A stretch of 64,000 nt of DNA from DTU098 sp964498525 (GTDB lineage Bacteria > Bacillota > Desulfotomaculia > Desulfotomaculales > Pelotomaculaceae), in NCBI GenBank assembly GCA_964498525.1, contig CAZCGU010000011.1, positions 62,001-126,000 of the forward strand. The letters run 5' to 3'. This document shows positions 15,949 to 24,398 of the stretch, piece after piece. Each line of letters begins with the position of its first letter. Position 1 is the first letter of the stretch. Below the pieces are notes generated by a model that was not told where the DNA came from, searched no databases, and worked only from the letters and a program-made list of their open reading frames with translations. Made by a program: the position numbers and the translations under genes.

Positions 15949-16398
15949 ATGTTTCCTCAGTATCCTTGACAATTCCCGCGCTACGCCCACTTGAATCAGG
16001 ATTACTCCGAGGAAGTAGGCCAGATCGGCCAGATTAAAAACAAGGTCATAGCCGGGGGTAAAAAAACCGATGTAATCCACCACAAAGCCCTGAAATATCC
16101 AGGATGCACTGTTGCTCAAAGCGCCCCCCGCAACAAGACCCACTCCCAGGAGAAGTTGTAAGTTTCCGGTGGGCGGGCGGTATTTTAACAGGATCAACAG
16201 ACACCCTGCCAGGAGCAGAAGAAGCAGAATCCGCGTGGGTGTGCCAATGGTATTAAAGTTGTTTAAGGCCGGATAGTAACATATAGCGTAATTGTAAATG
16301 TCCTTTGTTTCCATTGAACCCGAAAGGACCAGACCCTGAATAATTTTATCGGCAAGAAACACACTGCCGCCCAGCCAGAAGGGATAGGTTCTATTCAT
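15934..16398 (-). CDS. Signal peptidase II (LspA)-like membrane protein
   Basis: This 154-residue protein has four membrane segments and resembles lipoprotein signal peptidase. GGALSN followed by VVDYIGF and FNLADLAYFLG matches the LspA region holding the two catalytic Asp residues, and both Asp are present. The usual N-x-x-D-R box reads NSASWIF, so it is a diverged member and may not process lipoproteins. The last residues (HVPGN) come from the interspersed repeat. Confidence is good for the fold and modest for the activity. Confidence 0.7.
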   Translation of the reverse strand: MNRTYPFWLGGSVFLADKIIQGLVLSGSMETKDIYNYAICYYPALNNFNTIGTPTRILLLLLLAGCLLILLKYRPPTGNLQLLLGVGLVAGGALSNSASWIFQGFVVDYIGFFTPGYDLVFNLADLAYFLGVILIQVGVARELSRILRKHVPGN

Positions 16399-16491
16399 AT
16401 CAGGCCCCTTTCCAAGATCTTAATTTCATCCCATTATATACCAATTACCATATTTTGTAATCACCCAGCCAAATAATTAAATATTTTGGCA

Positions 16492-16532
16492 CCCAATAAC
16501 CTAATAACTTAATAACTTAGTTTCCCGGTACC
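16492..16532 (-). repeat. Short interspersed repeat, copy 3
   Basis: The minus strand reads GGTACCGGGAAACTAAGTTA then TTAAGTTATTAGGTTATTGGG. It has the same orientation as copy 2. Confidence 0.8.
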
Positions 16533-16547
16533 AAAGTCAGGTGGGCG

Positions 16548-16576
16548 TTGTCAAATGGGGGGTAAAATGCTACAAT
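16548..16576 (+). promoter_or_regulatory. Vegetative promoter of the efflux operon
   Basis: TTGTCA (16548-16553), exactly 17 bp, then TACAAT (16571-16576). It is directly followed by the inverted repeat at 16583-16620. Confidence 0.8.
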
Positions 16577-16582
16577 ATTTAC

Positions 16583-16620
16583 ACCAGGTAAACTAAAGCA
16601 GTGCAAATGGTTTACCTGGT
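16583..16620 (+). promoter_or_regulatory. Operator-like perfect inverted repeat
   Basis: ACCAGGTAAAC and GTTTACCTGGT are perfect 11-bp arms separated by 16 bases, placed just downstream of the promoter's -10 box. It is the likely binding site of the TetR-type regulator encoded at the end of this operon. Confidence 0.7.
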
Positions 16621-16659
16621 ATTTGCCAACTGATTAACTTGTTTAACAGGGGGAGTTGG

Positions 16660-17637
16660 ATGAAGGGGAAGGTTGTACTTATTGTGTTGCTGGTTGCACT
16701 TCTTGGCGCCGGCGTTTACTGGGGCTATCTTCAGTACAGGGGGAAACCGGCGCAAGGTTTGCAGGCCACCGGGACCATCGAAGCAACCCAGGTGCAGTTG
16801 ACGGCTAAGCTGCCGGGCACCCTGCAGGATATCACCATTAGGGCGGGCGATCCGGTTAAAAAGGGTCAGCTTATTGCTACGCTGGTGCGCAATGATATAG
16901 TCGCCCAGAAGGAGAGGGACGCCCTTGGTGTATTGATGGCCCGGGCCAAACTGGATGATCTTTTATCCGGCGCCCGGCAGCAGGAGATCCAGGAGGCGGA
17001 AATTGCCGTCAGTACGGCTCACACCCGGCTTGAGCAAGCGGCCAGGGACTTCGAAAGGGCTATTTCCCTCCAGGAAGCGAAGGCAATTTCCCAGGCGGAT
17101 CTGGAAAAAGCCGACCTGGCTTACAAGCAGGCCCGGAGTCAGCTGGATTCCTCCCGGACGAAGCTAAGTCTCCTTCAGGCCGGCAGCAGGCCCGGCCAGA
17201 TAGAGGCGGCCAGGGCCGAACTGGAAAGGAACAACGCGGTCCTGAAAGCTTCCGAGGCACTGTTGGAAGACACCAGGATAATTTGCCCCCTGGACGGGGT
17301 GGTGCTTTCCAGGAATTACGAGGAGGGTGAATTCATTCAGGCCGGGGCCCCGGTAGCCACCGTGGCGAATTTGGCGGAAATGTGGATCAAAGTTTATATA
17401 CCCACTGACGATCTGCCCCAGGTAAAACTGGGTCAAGGGGTGACTTTTACGGTTAGCGGGGGCTCTGACGCTTACAGCGGGACCGTGGAAGAGATCGCTA
17501 CCCAGGGGGAATATACACCAAAGATGATCCAGACCAAAAAGGAGCGTACCAATATCGTATACGCTATAAAAATTGGAGTTAACGATGAAAACGGTGTTTT
17601 AAAGCCGGGCATGCCCGCGGACGTTATTATTCGCTAG
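16660..17637 (+). CDS. HlyD/YbhG-family membrane fusion protein
   Basis: This periplasmic-adaptor-type subunit of an ABC exporter has an N-terminal membrane anchor (residues 5-24), a lipoyl half-motif (ATGTIEATQVQLTAKLPGT), a long coiled-coil hairpin (about residues 85-200), the second lipoyl half (CPLDGVVLSRNYEEGEFI) and a beta-barrel domain. I prefer ATG 16660 (with GGGGGAG upstream) over a TTG seven codons earlier. The next genes are two ATPases and one permease, as in the E. coli ybhGFSR system, which exports cationic drugs. Confidence 0.88.
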   Translation: MKGKVVLIVLLVALLGAGVYWGYLQYRGKPAQGLQATGTIEATQVQLTAKLPGTLQDITIRAGDPVKKGQLIATLVRNDIVAQKERDALGVLMARAKLDDLLSGARQQEIQEAEIAVSTAHTRLEQAARDFERAISLQEAKAISQADLEKADLAYKQARSQLDSSRTKLSLLQAGSRPGQIEAARAELERNNAVLKASEALLEDTRIICPLDGVVLSRNYEEGEFIQAGAPVATVANLAEMWIKVYIPTDDLPQVKLGQGVTFTVSGGSDAYSGTVEEIATQGEYTPKMIQTKKERTNIVYAIKIGVNDENGVLKPGMPADVIIR

Positions 17638-17692
17638 CGACGGGCGCGCCATTTATTTTAGCGAGAGCATTTTCCTGTAACGAGGTGGCCCA

Positions 17693-18604
17693 ATGATTGA
17701 AGCTGATTCCCTGACCAGGATATTTGGCAGCCTCACCGCTGTTGACCGGGTCTCCCTTAAAATTAACAAAGGTGACATTTATGGCCTGGTGGGTCCGGAC
17801 GGGGCGGGCAAAACAACTCTGATCCGGATGCTTTGCGGAATTATCGCCCCCACTGGCGGAAATGTCAAGTTTCGCAACATGGCCGAAAAAAAGGCCCCGC
17901 AGGGAACCGGGGAAAGCTTTGGCTACATGCCTCAGAAGTTCAGCCTCTACGGGGACCTCACGGTTATGGAGAATATCCACTTTTTTGGCGCCTTATACGG
18001 CCTTGACAGCAGGTTAATCAACCAGCGGGCCAATGAAATACTGGAACTGACCCAACTGATCAAGTTTAAAAGAAGGTTTGCCGACAACCTTTCCGGGGGG
18101 ATGAAACAAAAGCTCGCTTTAACCTGTTCCCTCCTGGCCAGGCCGGATCTCCTTTTTCTTGATGAACCCACCATCGGGGTGGATCCGGAGTCCCGGAAGG
18201 AGTTCTGGAAAACAATATATCAGCTGAACAGGGAGGGAGTTACCATCCTGGTGTCCACCCCCTACATGGATGAGGCCGAACTTTGCAAAGTTGTTGCCTT
18301 TATGGACAGGGGGAAGATTGTAGCCACGGACACACCAGCCGGTTTAAAAAAGGGCTTCCCCTTTAAAATCCTGGAAATTAAGGCGGATACCCGGACCCAG
18401 GATTTTCTAGGAGATCTGGCGGATGTAAAGGACGTTTATTTTTACGGGGACCGCTTCCATGCGGTGGTGGACAATATTGACCGGGCCCGGGCTGTTATTT
18501 TACAAACCACTGCGGAAAAGGGGATAAATGTTGTTGAACTGCAAGAAATCCCGCCCTCCATCGAGGACATTTTCGTCTCCCTGGCGGGTAAAGAGGTGGT
18601 TTAA
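17693..18604 (+). CDS. ABC exporter ATP-binding protein (YbhF N-half-like)
   Basis: This 303-residue ATPase has Walker A GPDGAGKTTL (about residue 34), signature LSGGMKQKLAL and Walker B LFLDEPTIGVDPESR. The Asp in GPDG is as in the N-terminal half of E. coli YbhF, which fuses two ATPase domains; here the halves are separate adjacent genes. Its stop codon is immediately followed by the next GTG start. It is part of the efflux operon. Confidence 0.88.
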   Translation: MIEADSLTRIFGSLTAVDRVSLKINKGDIYGLVGPDGAGKTTLIRMLCGIIAPTGGNVKFRNMAEKKAPQGTGESFGYMPQKFSLYGDLTVMENIHFFGALYGLDSRLINQRANEILELTQLIKFKRRFADNLSGGMKQKLALTCSLLARPDLLFLDEPTIGVDPESRKEFWKTIYQLNREGVTILVSTPYMDEAELCKVVAFMDRGKIVATDTPAGLKKGFPFKILEIKADTRTQDFLGDLADVKDVYFYGDRFHAVVDNIDRARAVILQTTAEKGINVVELQEIPPSIEDIFVSLAGKEVV

Positions 18605-19522
18605 GTGGAATATGTAATTACCACCCGGGAGCTTACCAGGACTTTCGGCTCTTTTACCGCCGTCAACAAGCTCAGCATCCAGGTCAGGCGGGGTGAAATA
18701 TACGGTTTTCTGGGCCCCAACGGATCGGGAAAGACGACGACAATCCGGATGCTCTGCGGCATCCTGGCGCCCACATCGGGCACCGGTACTGTGCTGGGCC
18801 ACGATATCAGCCGGGAAGCGGAAAAAATAAAGCAGAGCATTGGCTATATGTCCCAAAAATTCAGCCTGTACGATGATCTGACTGCCTTTGAAAACCTGGA
18901 ATTTTACGCGGGTATTTACAATATCCCCTACCGCGAGCGGAAAAATCGGATAGGGGAGATGCTGGAGCTGTCCCTCCTGGAGGGGAAGGAAAACGAATTG
19001 GTGGCCAACTTGAGCGGAGGTTTTAAACAAAGGCTGGCCTTGAGCTGCGCGCTTATTTCCAGGCCTTCCCTGCTGTTTCTGGATGAACCCACCAGTGGGA
19101 TCAGTCCCGTCAGCAGGCGCATGTTTTTTGAGATTATCCAGAGACTGGCCAACGAGGGGGTCACGGTCATGGTCACCACCCACTTTATGGACGAGGCGGA
19201 ACGGTGTTACAACATCGCCTTCATCTCAGAGGGAACGCTTATTGCCAACGATACGCCGGACAACTTGAAAAACAATGCGATCAGCGGTTGCCTGGTGGAG
19301 GTCGACCTCCCGGATGCCCTGGAGCGGACGGGGGATTTGGAAAAGCTTCCCTACGTCAAGGAATGCACCATCCATGGTCCCCTCCTGCATGTTTTGCTGG
19401 AGTCGGAAAACTACCTGGAAGCCCTGGGGGAGTATACGGGGGCAACCATCACAATCATCCGGCCAACCCTGGAAGATGTGTTTATTTCCCTGGTCAGACA
19501 GACAAGAAGGCAGGTGTCCTAG
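18605..19522 (+). CDS. ABC exporter ATP-binding protein (YbhF C-half-like)
   Basis: This 305-residue ATPase has GPNGSGKTTTIRML (Walker A), LSGGFKQRLAL (signature) and LFLDEPTSGISPVSR (Walker B), then a C-terminal region ending in PTLEDVFISLV. The GTG start abuts the previous stop, and the next gene starts directly after its own stop, indicating tight translational coupling. With the previous ATPase it would form the heterodimeric motor of the exporter. Confidence 0.88.
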   Translation: MEYVITTRELTRTFGSFTAVNKLSIQVRRGEIYGFLGPNGSGKTTTIRMLCGILAPTSGTGTVLGHDISREAEKIKQSIGYMSQKFSLYDDLTAFENLEFYAGIYNIPYRERKNRIGEMLELSLLEGKENELVANLSGGFKQRLALSCALISRPSLLFLDEPTSGISPVSRRMFFEIIQRLANEGVTVMVTTHFMDEAERCYNIAFISEGTLIANDTPDNLKNNAISGCLVEVDLPDALERTGDLEKLPYVKECTIHGPLLHVLLESENYLEALGEYTGATITIIRPTLEDVFISLVRQTRRQVS

Positions 19523-20632
19523 GTGAGCAGAATCCTGGCAATTCTAAAAAAAGAATGCCTGCAAATGATGCGGGACAGGCTTACCCTGGGTATGGTTTTC
19601 ATGCTGCCCCTGGTGCAGCTGCTTTTATTCGGCTACGCCATTCAAACCGAGGTGAAACACATTCCCACCGCTGTTTTTGACCAGTCCCTGTCCGCCGAAA
19701 GCAGGGATCTCCTGGAATCCTTTACCGCTTCCGGTTACTTTGATCTTACTTATGACGCCAAGGGGTACAGTGAGATAACGGAACTAATAGACAGCGGAAA
19801 GGCCAAAGTGGGGATTATCCTGCCGGCGGATTTCGAGCGGAACTTGAGAAGGGGCGATTCCGCCTCCGTGCAGGTGCTGGTGGACGCCACGGACAATATG
19901 GTGGCCAATTCGGCCATAGCCATTGCCAATTCCATCGGACTTCTGAAATCCCAGAAAATCCTGATTCAGAAAGCCCATATCCAGCAGCTGCCCTACGATA
20001 TCAGGGTGCGGCCCTGGTACAATCCCGACGGGATAACCGCTTTTTACATGGTACCGGCCATCCTGGGGATTATTGTGACCATGACCATGGTGACCATGAC
20101 CGCCATGGGAATTGTCCGGGAGCGTGAAAGGGGAACTCTGGAGCAGCTGATGGTAACGCCCATCCGGTCTTATGAACTTATGCTCGGGAAGGTTGTCCCC
20201 TATATCGCCCTGGGTTACATTCAAATTACCGTGGCCCTTCTGGTGGGATCCCTGGTTTTCCAAGTGCCAATCAAAGGCAGCCTGCTGGAACTTTATTTAT
20301 TAACCTTGTTTTTTATTACCGCATCGCTGGGCATGGGCATATTTATCTCCAACATCGCCAAAACCCAGATGCAAGCCTTTCAGATGTCCTTTTTTATCAT
20401 CCTGCCCAGCATCCTGCTGTCGGGCTTCCTGTTTCCCAGGGATGCCATGCCCCAGGTTATTCAGTATATCGGGGACTTTATTCCGCTGACCTTTTACCTG
20501 ATCATTATCAGGGGCATAGTCTTAAAGGGGATAGGTTTTTCCTATCTTTTCCCCCAGGTGGCGGCGCTGTTTATTTTTTCCGTAGTAATGATGTTTCTGA
20601 GCATCATCAAATTTAAAAAGAAAATTGCCTGA
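19523..20632 (+). CDS. ABC-2 type exporter permease (YbhS/YbhR-like)
   Basis: This 369-residue membrane subunit has one N-terminal membrane segment, a large extracytoplasmic loop (about residues 45-175), then five membrane segments including the ABC-2 signature region GIVRERERGTLEQLMVTPI. E. coli has two such permeases in this system; only one is present here, so it may homodimerise. The GTG start directly follows the ATPase stop. Confidence 0.88.
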   Translation: MSRILAILKKECLQMMRDRLTLGMVFMLPLVQLLLFGYAIQTEVKHIPTAVFDQSLSAESRDLLESFTASGYFDLTYDAKGYSEITELIDSGKAKVGIILPADFERNLRRGDSASVQVLVDATDNMVANSAIAIANSIGLLKSQKILIQKAHIQQLPYDIRVRPWYNPDGITAFYMVPAILGIIVTMTMVTMTAMGIVRERERGTLEQLMVTPIRSYELMLGKVVPYIALGYIQITVALLVGSLVFQVPIKGSLLELYLLTLFFITASLGMGIFISNIAKTQMQAFQMSFFIILPSILLSGFLFPRDAMPQVIQYIGDFIPLTFYLIIIRGIVLKGIGFSYLFPQVAALFIFSVVMMFLSIIKFKKKIA

Positions 20633-20648
20633 AAGGTCCTGAAAGTGG

Positions 20649-21311
20649 TTGACGGCAGGCCAGGTAATAGTACACTTTTCCCGGATGGAACAGGGGGTGC
20701 GGGACTGTTTGGCTATGGATTACAGGGAGAGAGTAAGGAGCAACCTCAGGGAACTGGCCATGGAGCGTGGATTTTCCAGGGTTACTGTGGATGAATTGGC
20801 TGCCCGCTGCGGTATCAGTAAAAGGACGATTTATCGCTATTTCGAAAGTAAAGATGAGATGATTGTTACTGTAATGGAGGAAGTCATGTCCGAGATCGGG
20901 CAGGGAATCGATTCGGCGCTCAACTCATCAACCAATCCGGTAGAAAAGCTCGGTGCGGCCATTAACGCCTTGCTGAAACAGATGAAACGGCTTAATGTCC
21001 CGTTTCTCTATGACCTGGAGAAAAACTACCCCCACCTCTGGGAGCGGGTTGAGCAGTTCCGGGCTCTTAAAATCCAACGGGCGTTTGGGGAAATACTATC
21101 GGGGGATCAAGGGGGCTTAATCAAAGAAATCGATCCGGTGATCTTTACCACCGCCCTCCTCGCCGGAATCAGATCCGTTGTGAATCCCAAATTTATCATG
21201 GATCATAACCTTTCCCCGGAAATAGCGATTCAGTCTCTTTTTGAAATATTTTTATATGGTATAGTGGATCAGCAGGGCCGGGGAGAATGCAAATTCATGC
21301 AGGTTCGATAA
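20649..21311 (+). CDS. TetR/AcrR-family regulator of the efflux operon
   Basis: This protein of up to 220 residues has a typical TetR DNA-binding domain: FSRVTVDELAARCGISKRTIYRYFESKDEM. The C-terminal ligand domain is all helical. The start is uncertain: the frame opens at TTG 20649, but ATG codons 12 and 23 codons later are possible, and the HTH begins soon after the second. As the last gene of the exporter operon, it probably represses it through the inverted repeat at 16583-16620. Confidence 0.88.
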   Translation: MTAGQVIVHFSRMEQGVRDCLAMDYRERVRSNLRELAMERGFSRVTVDELAARCGISKRTIYRYFESKDEMIVTVMEEVMSEIGQGIDSALNSSTNPVEKLGAAINALLKQMKRLNVPFLYDLEKNYPHLWERVEQFRALKIQRAFGEILSGDQGGLIKEIDPVIFTTALLAGIRSVVNPKFIMDHNLSPEIAIQSLFEIFLYGIVDQQGRGECKFMQVR

Positions 21312-21343
21312 CATCAAATCTCAAACAGAGGAGTCTAGAAATT

Positions 21344-22582
21344 TTGATAGCCGAAGTTGTCTTTACCGGAACAGAACTTTTGCTGGGGCAAATTTTAAAC
21401 ACAAACGCCCGGCATTTACAGCAAGCCCTGGCCTCCAACGGCATTGACCTTTATCACCAGGTTACGGTGGGGGATAATCTGGCCCGCTGTGCCGAAGCAA
21501 TTCGTCAGGCGGCCGCCAGAGCGGAAGTGATTTTTATTGGGGGCGGTCTTGGTCCCACGGAGGATGATATCAGCCGGGAAGCCCTCAGCTTGGCCCTGGA
21601 TGTCCCTCTAATCCAGGATCCCGGCGCGCTGGCCATTGTTCGCAGGTTTTATCTGGCCCGGGATATCCCCATGCCCGGTGTGAACCTCAGGCAGGCTTTG
21701 ATTCCCGCCGGCGGAACGGCCCTGGACAATCCCGTGGGGACTGCCCCTGGAATCGCCCTGGAGCACGGCGGCAAAATATTCTTCCTGCTGCCCGGACCCC
21801 CGCCCGAATTTAACAGAATGCTGGATGAACAGGTTCTTCCCTGCCTTTTTAAGCGTTTTCCGGACCGGTTGGGCACTATTCACTCCAGGGTTTTAAAGGT
21901 AGGAGGCATGGGCGAGTCGATCCTGGCCGAAAAACTGGGTGACCTTTTAAACAACTCCAGCCCCACCCTGGCGCCCTGCGCCAAGGAAGGTGAGGTCCAC
22001 CTGCGGATTACGGCTAAAGCAGCCGGTAAGGAAGCCGCCGGCCGAGTTATCAGCGAAATGGAACAGGCTGTAAGACAGCGTCTGGAGGGTTATGTTTTCG
22101 GCGCGGACGAAGAGACACTCCCTTCCGTGGTAGGCGGCCTGCTGCTCCAGGCCGGCCTGCGGGTTTCCCTGTTGGAGGCGTTTACCGGCGGACAGCTGGC
22201 CCATATGTTCATAAGCGATTCCACTGCCAGGGAGGTTTTAACCTGCGGGCTGGTCTTGCCCGGCTATACGCCCGGCTCTCCGCCGCCGGAGCAGTTCCTG
22301 GAGGTTCTTCCTGCCCCGGGTGCGGACGTAAAAAAGACGGTTGGGCAAATGGCTGCCGCCGCCAGGCGCCGTTTCCACAGCGGAGTCGGTATCGCCACGG
22401 CCGGCCCGGCGCAGCTACCGGAACAGGCCCGTCACCAGTATCCGGTGGGTATTGCCGTGGATGTTGCCGGGAATTGCCAGGTCCGGGAAATGCTTTTCTG
22501 GGGCAGTTGCTCCCAGGCTGCCCGGCGTGCCGCCGGTGCGGCGCTGTTCCTGCTCTGGCAAATCCTGCAGGAAAAGCAGTAA
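21344..22582 (+). CDS. cinA: CinA-like protein (MoCF domain plus degenerate CinA C-domain)
   Basis: The protein has about 412 residues. The N-terminal molybdopterin-binding-like domain (AEVVFTGTELLLGQ, GGLGPTEDDISREAL, LLPGPPPEF) is the COG1058 nucleotide pyrophosphatase type. The C-terminal half aligns with the NMN amidohydrolase domain, but the usual ESCTGG nucleophile motif is EAFTGG, so the catalytic Ser is missing. The start is TTG 21344 with GAGGAG upstream; a longer frame overlaps the TetR gene. The link to the exporter is positional only. Confidence 0.85.
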   Translation: MIAEVVFTGTELLLGQILNTNARHLQQALASNGIDLYHQVTVGDNLARCAEAIRQAAARAEVIFIGGGLGPTEDDISREALSLALDVPLIQDPGALAIVRRFYLARDIPMPGVNLRQALIPAGGTALDNPVGTAPGIALEHGGKIFFLLPGPPPEFNRMLDEQVLPCLFKRFPDRLGTIHSRVLKVGGMGESILAEKLGDLLNNSSPTLAPCAKEGEVHLRITAKAAGKEAAGRVISEMEQAVRQRLEGYVFGADEETLPSVVGGLLLQAGLRVSLLEAFTGGQLAHMFISDSTAREVLTCGLVLPGYTPGSPPPEQFLEVLPAPGADVKKTVGQMAAAARRRFHSGVGIATAGPAQLPEQARHQYPVGIAVDVAGNCQVREMLFWGSCSQAARRAAGAALFLLWQILQEKQ

Positions 22583-22808
22583 AACCAACCAGGCCGCCCC
22601 GCTGCTTAAGGTGGCGGGAACATGGCGGACTTCAACATTCGGGGATGATGTGTCCACATCTCACGGGTGGTGGGAGTTGGGTAACCCGCGGTTCCGGCTT
22701 GCCCGGGGCCGGCCCCCGCCCCTTGAAGCGGTGGGAGGACGGTGACGACAGGCACAAAAGAAGTTACCGTATCCCCTTGCCCTTTCCCCCCGGGATGGCG
22801 GGAACGCG

Positions 22809-23456
22809 TCACGGGGTTAATATTTTGTAGTGAAAAACGGCCAGGACACCCGAGTCAACTTGAACAACCGGGTGGGTATTGGTGATTACGTTGGAAACGG
22901 CCCACTGCCACCGGCTTTCCAGGACCGCGTCCTGGAGGGGGTAGTGAAACCCCTGTAGATTCACCCCGTGGGCTTTTTCTCCCAGGGCAATCAGGGATAC
23001 TGTGTCGCCCACGGATCCGGGCAGGACCAGCCGGTCCCGGATTAGATAAACGGTGACCCCGGGGGAGTCAAAGAGCACATCAATTCCCTGCTCCAGAAGG
23101 GCAACGGCGCTGAATATGTTTGAAAGGGTGTGATCAAGGCGGGTGCCGGTCCCACCCCAAACTACGATCTTTTTCGCGCCCTGCTCTGCCGAGAGTTCCA
23201 GGGCAAGCTGGGTGTCGGTGTGGTTCTTCTGGCGGGGGAAGGTTTTGAAACGGACCCCGGTCATCTCCATGTAACGCCGGTCCCCGTCTCTGATGGAATC
23301 CAGATCGCCCACAACCCAGGCGGGGATCAAGCCCAGGGCCCTGGCCCTGCCTGCCCCCCCGTCAACGCAGATAATCCGGTCGAAGCTGTCTGTCTGTTGT
23401 TCCCGGTACCAGTTCAGATCGCCATAGGAGCCGTTGGTCATGATTAAAAACTTCAC
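22809..23456 (-). CDS. Thiamine pyrophosphokinase
   Basis: This protein of about 215 residues transfers pyrophosphate from ATP to thiamine. Motifs: VDGGAGRARALGLIPAWVVGDLDSI, KNHTDTQLALE and GGTGTRLDHTLSNI, covering the thiamine and metal sites. I choose GTG 23456 because GGAAAGGAT lies upstream at normal spacing and the length then fits the family; the frame is open to 23600. It lies downstream of the thiamine-precursor transporter operon, 195 bp after its ATPase, with a hairpin in between. Confidence 0.9.
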   Translation of the reverse strand: MKFLIMTNGSYGDLNWYREQQTDSFDRIICVDGGAGRARALGLIPAWVVGDLDSIRDGDRRYMEMTGVRFKTFPRQKNHTDTQLALELSAEQGAKKIVVWGGTGTRLDHTLSNIFSAVALLEQGIDVLFDSPGVTVYLIRDRLVLPGSVGDTVSLIALGEKAHGVNLQGFHYPLQDAVLESRWQWAVSNVITNTHPVVQVDSGVLAVFHYKILTP

Positions 23457-23530
23457 TGGTAATAAATCCTTTCCGCTCATTTCCCTGACTTTTATTTTTA
23501 CCGGATCATAATATAAACTTGTAACAGATA

Positions 23531-23561
23531 CGTGGGTGCGGGACATTTGTCCGCACCCACG
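23531..23561 (-). terminator. Strong hairpin between transporter ATPase and thiamine pyrophosphokinase
   Basis: CGTGGGTGCGG and CCGCACCCACG pair perfectly over 11 bp with a short loop. It may end or attenuate the riboswitch-controlled transcript; there is no T-run. Confidence 0.4.
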
Positions 23562-23651
23562 GCCGGGCAATTTGTTGTAAACAGCACAACCTTGCACCAC
23601 AGGTTAATTCCACGTTATCAAAATTCAACGTTTCGTCCCGTCCTGCCGGTT

Positions 23652-24392
23652 TTAAATCGAAAGGGCGTCCATGACGGCGTCCCGGGCTGCCCCGTAAGCC
23701 GGGTCCAGGATGGTGCGGCTTTGCCGGGGGCGGGAGAAGGGGACGCTTATCTCCAGCCTGACCACAGTGGGACACTCGGAAAGTACATAAACTTTGTCAC
23801 AAAGATAAAGGGCCTCATCCACATCGTGGGTAATGAACAACACTGTGGGGCGGATCTGTTCCAGCACACCGGTGAGCCAGGTGTGCATTTTCCTTTTAGT
23901 GATGGCGTCCAGGGAGGCAAAGGGCTCATCCAGAAGCCAGATATCACTGGAAAAAAGGTAAGTGCGCAGCATTGCCGCCCTCTGTCTCATCCCCCCGGAA
24001 AGCTGGGAAGGGTAGTAGCTTTCGAAGCCCGCCAGGCCGAATGTCCCCAGATGCCTGGCCGCTTCAGCCCGGGCCTTTTTGCGGGGCGTTCCCTTCAGGA
24101 CCAGGGGAATGCTGACATTATCCAGGACATTCAGGGAAGGCAGCAGCAAATCCTTCTGGTGCATGTAACTGACCAGTCCGGTTTTGCCGGTGACGTCCCG
24201 TCCCCCGATGGAGATATTTCCCCGGTCCGGTTTCATCAATCCGGAGATAATGTTAAAAAGCGTACTCTTGCCGCAGCCGCTGGGCCCCAGGATGCCCGCC
24301 ACAGTGCTGTCTGTTACCGCAAGGCTGATCTCCCGGAGCGTAAGAAGGCCGGCCAGGGTTTTTTGAATGTTGTTTATTATAATTTCCGGCAA
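23652..24392 (-). CDS. ABC transporter ATP-binding protein for thiamine precursor uptake (ThiZ-like)
   Basis: This 246-residue ATPase of the nitrate/sulfonate/thiamine-precursor class has Walker A GPSGCGKSTL, Q-loop (YMHQKDLLLPSLNV), signature LSGGMRQRA and Walker B IWLLDEPFASLD. It is 6 bp downstream of the substrate-binding protein gene and in the TPP-riboswitch operon, so the substrate is most likely a thiamine pyrimidine precursor. Confidence 0.88.
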   Translation of the reverse strand: MPEIIINNIQKTLAGLLTLREISLAVTDSTVAGILGPSGCGKSTLFNIISGLMKPDRGNISIGGRDVTGKTGLVSYMHQKDLLLPSLNVLDNVSIPLVLKGTPRKKARAEAARHLGTFGLAGFESYYPSQLSGGMRQRAAMLRTYLFSSDIWLLDEPFASLDAITKRKMHTWLTGVLEQIRPTVLFITHDVDEALYLCDKVYVLSECPTVVRLEISVPFSRPRQSRTILDPAYGAARDAVMDALSI

Positions 24393-24398
24393 GTTGGA

